From: Actinomycetota bacterium
GTDB lineage: Bacteria > Actinomycetota > UBA4738
Reading direction: 5' to 3'
NCBI GenBank assembly: GCA_005888465.1
Contig: VAYJ01000170.1
Span: 1 to 8,699, forward strand
Length of the DNA stretch: 8,699 nucleotides
Shown: positions 6,289 to 8,699 of the stretch, piece after piece
Layout: each line of letters starts with the position of its first letter
Position numbering within the stretch: position 1 is the stretch's first letter
Notes under the pieces: generated by a model
What the model was told of the DNA's origin: nothing
The model's input: only the letters and a program-made list of their open reading frames with translations
Database searches by the model: none
Position numbers and translations under genes: made by a program

Positions 6289-6297
6289 CCCGGGTTG

Positions 6298-7806
6298 TCA
6301 GGACTCTCGGCCGAGGATCCGCTCGACCACTCGCTGAAGCTCAATGCGGGTGAAGGGTTTTCGGATGATTGGCACATTCCGCGCGCCGAAGAACATGGCC
6401 AAGGCGGGGGACGGCGTATCGCCCGTCACGAAGATCACGCGGGAAGCCAAGTGTGGCCACGTCTGCGCGATCTTCTGATACAACCCCTCGCCGTCCGTGT
6501 CGGGCATCCGCAGGTCAGTCAGGATGAGGGCATAACTGCGCTCGTCCAGCAACGACAGAGCCTCACTCCCGCTCCGAGCTGATTCGACATGGTGGCCGAA
6601 TTCGGTCAGGAGATCCGTGAGGAAGTTTCGAACGGCTGGGTCGTCTTCCACGACCAACACGTGGTGGACGATCACCTCGTCCTCGCTCGGCCGGATGGAG
6701 ATCGTGGCATGATCCTTCGCCCTCGCAGCAGAGTTCCCGCTCATCTTGGCGGGAGGCTTGCTCGGGGGAACTGGTGTCTCTCCAAAGTCCTCGGATCCTA
6801 TCCGGAGCTTGAGCATGCGGTATCGAAGCGTATTGCGAGGAAGTCCAAGACGAGCGGCAGCTGCCGTGATGTTTCCGTGCGTCCTCCGAAGTGCCTCCAC
6901 TACTCGCTCTCGCTCGAAAGTCTCTATTATCGACCTGTGGTGCCCCGGCGCCGGGTGGGCGGACGCCACATAGCGTGCCGCCGCGGGCCCCGCGGGCAGG
7001 GCCAGCAGCCCAGCGCTGATGACCGCGTCGTCCCCAGACAGCAAGACAACCCGCTCTAGCATGTTCGCAAGCTGCCGCACGTTGCCCGGCCACTGATAAG
7101 CCAGCATGGCCGCCTGGGCGTCGGGGGCTAGCACTTTCAGAGGAAGCCGGTACTCCGCGCAGGCTCGGGCAAGAAAGTAGTCCGCGAGTAGTGGAATGTC
7201 CCCACCCCGCGCTCTGAGCGGGGGAAGGATCAAGGTCACCGCAGCCAGTCGATGGTAGAGATCCTCACGAAAGCTGCCGTCCCGCGTGGCGGCAGCAAGA
7301 TCGACGTTCGTCGCGGCGAGGACCCAGAGATCGACCACCTCGGTGCGGGTGCTCCCGAGACGGCGCACTCCTCGCTCTTCGACGACCTTCAATAGCTTGC
7401 CCTGGAGGGACTTCGGCAGCAGGCCCACCTCGTCCAGGAAAATGGTCCCTCCGCTGGCGGTCTGAAGGAGTCCCAGCTTGGTTTGCCGAGCGTCGGTGAA
7501 TGCCCCACGTTCCACACCAAAAAGCTCGGCCTCGAGCAGCGTCTCTGGAATCGATGCACAGTCGATGTCGACGAAGGGCTGAGCGGCCCGGATGCTTGCC
7601 TGGTGAATCGCATGCGCGAGGAGACCCTTCCCAGTTCCGGTCTCCCCCAGGATGAGAAGGGTAGGTAGCCTACCCCCGTGACTCTGGCGGCTCAGGAGAT
7701 GGGCCACCTGGGCTCGCAGATTCGTAACCCCGGCGCTCTCGCCTATGAGATCGGGCAAGACGCGCTGAGCCTGCGGGCGTTTGAATGGGCTATCCGAATC
7801 AACCAT
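6298..7806 (-). CDS. Sigma-54-dependent activator with C-terminal receiver domain (AAA+, Fis HTH, REC)
   Basis: An enhancer-binding protein that uses ATP to remodel sigma-54 polymerase. Residues are numbered from GTG 7959, the longest frame. AAA+ domain: Walker A GETGTGKG (105-112), sigma-54 contact loop GAFTDA (152-157, where GAFTGA is usual), Walker B GGTIFLDE (170-177), ATN (216-218), FREDLYHRL (230-238) and WPGNVRQL (290-297). A Fis-type helix-turn-helix follows (about 350-386; GNITAAAARLGLPRNTLRYR). After a linker comes a receiver domain (433-548) with acidic pair D439/D440, phospho-acceptor D482 in LTDLRMP, T512 and K534. NtrC-type proteins normally carry the receiver first, so this order is unusual. 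I chose ATG 7806 (Met52) because a strong promoter lies inside the longer version (-35/-10 at 7943-7914) and residues 1-51 match nothing; its ribosome binding site is weak. No cognate histidine kinase is seen. Confidence 0.88.
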   Translation of the reverse strand: MVDSDSPFKRPQAQRVLPDLIGESAGVTNLRAQVAHLLSRQSHGGRLPTLLILGETGTGKGLLAHAIHQASIRAAQPFVDIDCASIPETLLEAELFGVERGAFTDARQTKLGLLQTASGGTIFLDEVGLLPKSLQGKLLKVVEERGVRRLGSTRTEVVDLWVLAATNVDLAAATRDGSFREDLYHRLAAVTLILPPLRARGGDIPLLADYFLARACAEYRLPLKVLAPDAQAAMLAYQWPGNVRQLANMLERVVLLSGDDAVISAGLLALPAGPAAARYVASAHPAPGHHRSIIETFERERVVEALRRTHGNITAAAARLGLPRNTLRYRMLKLRIGSEDFGETPVPPSKPPAKMSGNSAARAKDHATISIRPSEDEVIVHHVLVVEDDPAVRNFLTDLLTEFGHHVESARSGSEALSLLDERSYALILTDLRMPDTDGEGLYQKIAQTWPHLASRVIFVTGDTPSPALAMFFGARNVPIIRKPFTRIELQRVVERILGRES

Positions 7807-7913
7807 CGACGGCGATACGAACTGCTCTCGCCTCTCCTTCAAGTACTGGATTGGACGGGCACCCTGGTCGTCGAAACTTCGGCGTTGCGACGGATCTTCG
7901 GCGTTTGCGGCGG

Positions 7914-7943
7914 AGTATAGGCAGGGGAAAGGTGCCTTGTCAA
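7914..7943 (-). promoter_or_regulatory. Sigma-70-type promoter for the sigma-54 activator gene
   Basis: On the minus strand TTGACA (7943-7938) and TATACT (7919-7914) are separated by 18 bp: a consensus -35 and a five-of-six -10. Transcription would begin near 7907, about 100 bases before ATG 7806. It lies downstream of the alternative GTG start at 7959, so if it is active that start cannot be used on this transcript. Confidence 0.6.
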
Positions 7944-8300
7944 TGCGGAGTACGACCACTCATTTCCACAAAGTGAAAGAAAGGTGTAAGAAGTCGGAAA
8001 CTCGATTCGTTTCTTGCGCGGCGCTAGGGCCTATGATCACTCGCCCAGATCGCTCATCCCTCGCTTCTGTCAAGAGGACCGATATCCAACCACTTCCGTC
8101 GCCTTCGACTCGGAGATTGGCGATTGCGGCGGCGACAAGTGCAAGAGTGAAAAGCCCTGCATCTGAAGCTAGAAGCACAGAGGCTGCGCCTTGTCAGACC
8201 GTCGCATCAATGGCAGCGACTCATCAGCAACAAACAGGGAAAAGAAATTCCTAGCTGTCAAAAGCCTTTGCATTTCGATGACAAGAGTGGCCAAGCCATC
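7944..8300. other. Divergent regulatory region with no gene seen
   Basis: This lies between the activator promoter and the sigma-54 promoter of the response regulator gene. Short frames cross it on both strands, but none shows a domain, good ribosome binding site or membrane segment. It is the natural place for enhancer sites bound by a sigma-54 activator; I did not find a clear long inverted repeat that would mark them. Confidence 0.4.
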
Positions 8301-8316
8301 GGGCACGAAAGTTGCC
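8301..8316 (+). promoter_or_regulatory. Strong sigma-54 promoter upstream of the response regulator gene
   Basis: GGGCACGAAAGTTGCC matches the sigma-54 consensus TGGCAC-N5-TTGCW at 9 of 11 defined positions, including the invariant GG and GC with N10 spacing; only the two edge bases differ. Transcription would start near 8327, about 110 bases before the response regulator ATG. The divergent neighbour encodes a sigma-54 activator, an obvious candidate for its regulator. Confidence 0.65.
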
Positions 8317-8437
8317 TCTAGCCTTTCCGCTCAACGGAGGTCGCTTTTGGCGCTGTGAAGAGGAATTCACTGAAAAATGTTTCACAGGGAGGACGTTGCG
8401 GGCATGCATAGCAAGGCAACTCATGCGAGGTAAGCCG

Positions 8438-8699
8438 ATGGCCTCGCGACTGGTCCTCGTCGTCGAAACCGACCCGGTAGCCCAACGTCACGTGGCGGAC
8501 CTTCTGACCAACCTAGGCTACGAGCCCATGATCGCGGAGTCGGTCGAGGAATCTCTCGCCGCCCTCAGCCGCAACGAGTTCGTGCTGAGCCTGGTGGATC
8601 TCAATTCCGCCGAGGCCGATGGCATCGACCTTCTGCGGCGCCTCAAGGTCCAGGGCGGCACTCCGGGGCCTATCATCATCATCGCCAATGGCAGCAGCA
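8438..8699 (+). CDS. Response regulator, receiver domain, partial (3' end beyond the window)
   Basis: Eighty-seven codons are visible, starting MASRLVLVVETDPVAQ. The GAGGTAA sequence just before ATG 8438 supports this start; an in-frame ATG at 8423 would add five residues. The fold is a CheY-type receiver. The acidic pocket reads VVETD, where VVEDD or VVDDD is usual, so one acidic residue is Thr. The phospho-acceptor Asp lies in LVDLNSAEADGIDLL, in place of the usual 'DLxMPxxDG'. The frame continues through PIIIIANGSS, where the conserved Thr/Ser region of the receiver is reached, and leaves the window before any output domain. The product is cytoplasmic. It could be a single-domain regulator, another NtrC-type activator or a diguanylate-cyclase-type output protein; this cannot be decided here. 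The gene is divergent from the sigma-54 activator and follows a sigma-54 promoter. Confidence 0.85.
   Translation, partial: MASRLVLVVETDPVAQRHVADLLTNLGYEPMIAESVEESLAALSRNEFVLSLVDLNSAEADGIDLLRRLKVQGGTPGPIIIIANGSS

Larger units (their letters stand above)
5887..6297. other. Gene-free region between the riboswitch and the sigma-54 activator gene
   Basis: I see no convincing gene here. Short frames on both strands lack recognisable motifs. The region should hold the promoter for the riboswitch-controlled gene (minus strand, just above 5887), though no strong -35/-10 pair stands out. It also contains the tandem palindromes at 6029-6070 and a hairpin at 6268-6288. Confidence 0.5.

Noticed and set aside
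8257..8273. Second possible sigma-54 site (TGTCAAAAGCCTTTGCA)
   Set aside because: The spacing is N11 instead of N10 and the -24 GG is GT, so the core is not kept.
1..8699. CRISPR array, tRNA or rRNA genes, intact transposase or integrase
   Set aside because: No regularly spaced repeats, cloverleaf-like segments or recombinase motifs were seen on either strand.

Overview
This is a GC-rich window from a bacterial chromosome. It carries sigma-54 regulation, a two-haem periplasmic oxidoreductase, a eukaryotic-type kinase-like protein and a c-di-GMP riboswitch. That mix fits an uncultured soil or subsurface lineage of the Methylomirabilota/Rokubacteria or deltaproteobacterial kind, but no taxonomic marker is present and this is only an impression.

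Layout. (1) At 1-152 is the end of a luciferase-like (LLM) flavin oxidoreductase reading frame that stops early in the fold. (2) At 372-689 are two very small genes: a 22-residue membrane peptide and a 72-residue cysteine-rich protein. (3) At 975-2354 is a secreted di-haem oxidoreductase (DUF1111 family), followed by a hairpin. (4) At 2608-3993 is a membrane-anchored serine/threonine kinase homologue whose catalytic residues are replaced (pseudokinase). (5) Converging on it, on the minus strand (4013-5742), is a secreted multidomain surface protein: signal peptide, FN3, InlB-like beta repeat, IPT/TIG-like domain and two copies of an unrecognised ~130-residue domain. The frame is broken by one base near 4852. 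(6) Its leader (5794-5886, minus) is a c-di-GMP-I (GEMM) riboswitch, with a stem over the ribosome binding site and start codon. (7) At 5887-6297 there is no gene; it holds two tandem 21-bp palindromic units. (8) At 6298-7806 (minus) is a sigma-54 activator with the unusual order AAA+, Fis-type HTH, then a C-terminal receiver. A near-consensus sigma-70 promoter precedes it. (9) A non-coding divergent region carries a near-perfect sigma-54 promoter (8301-8316) upstream of a response regulator gene that runs off the window (8438-8699).

How the parts relate. The right half is regulatory: a phospho-regulated sigma-54 activator lies divergent from a response regulator that has its own sigma-54 promoter. 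The centre is a cell-surface locus in which c-di-GMP probably controls a secreted adhesin-like protein by riboswitch. Convergent to it is a pseudokinase with a proline-rich extracytoplasmic tail. A functional link between these parts is inference from adjacency. The clearest biological signal is the riboswitch with its expression platform and adhesin-like target, which carries uncharacterised repeat domains.
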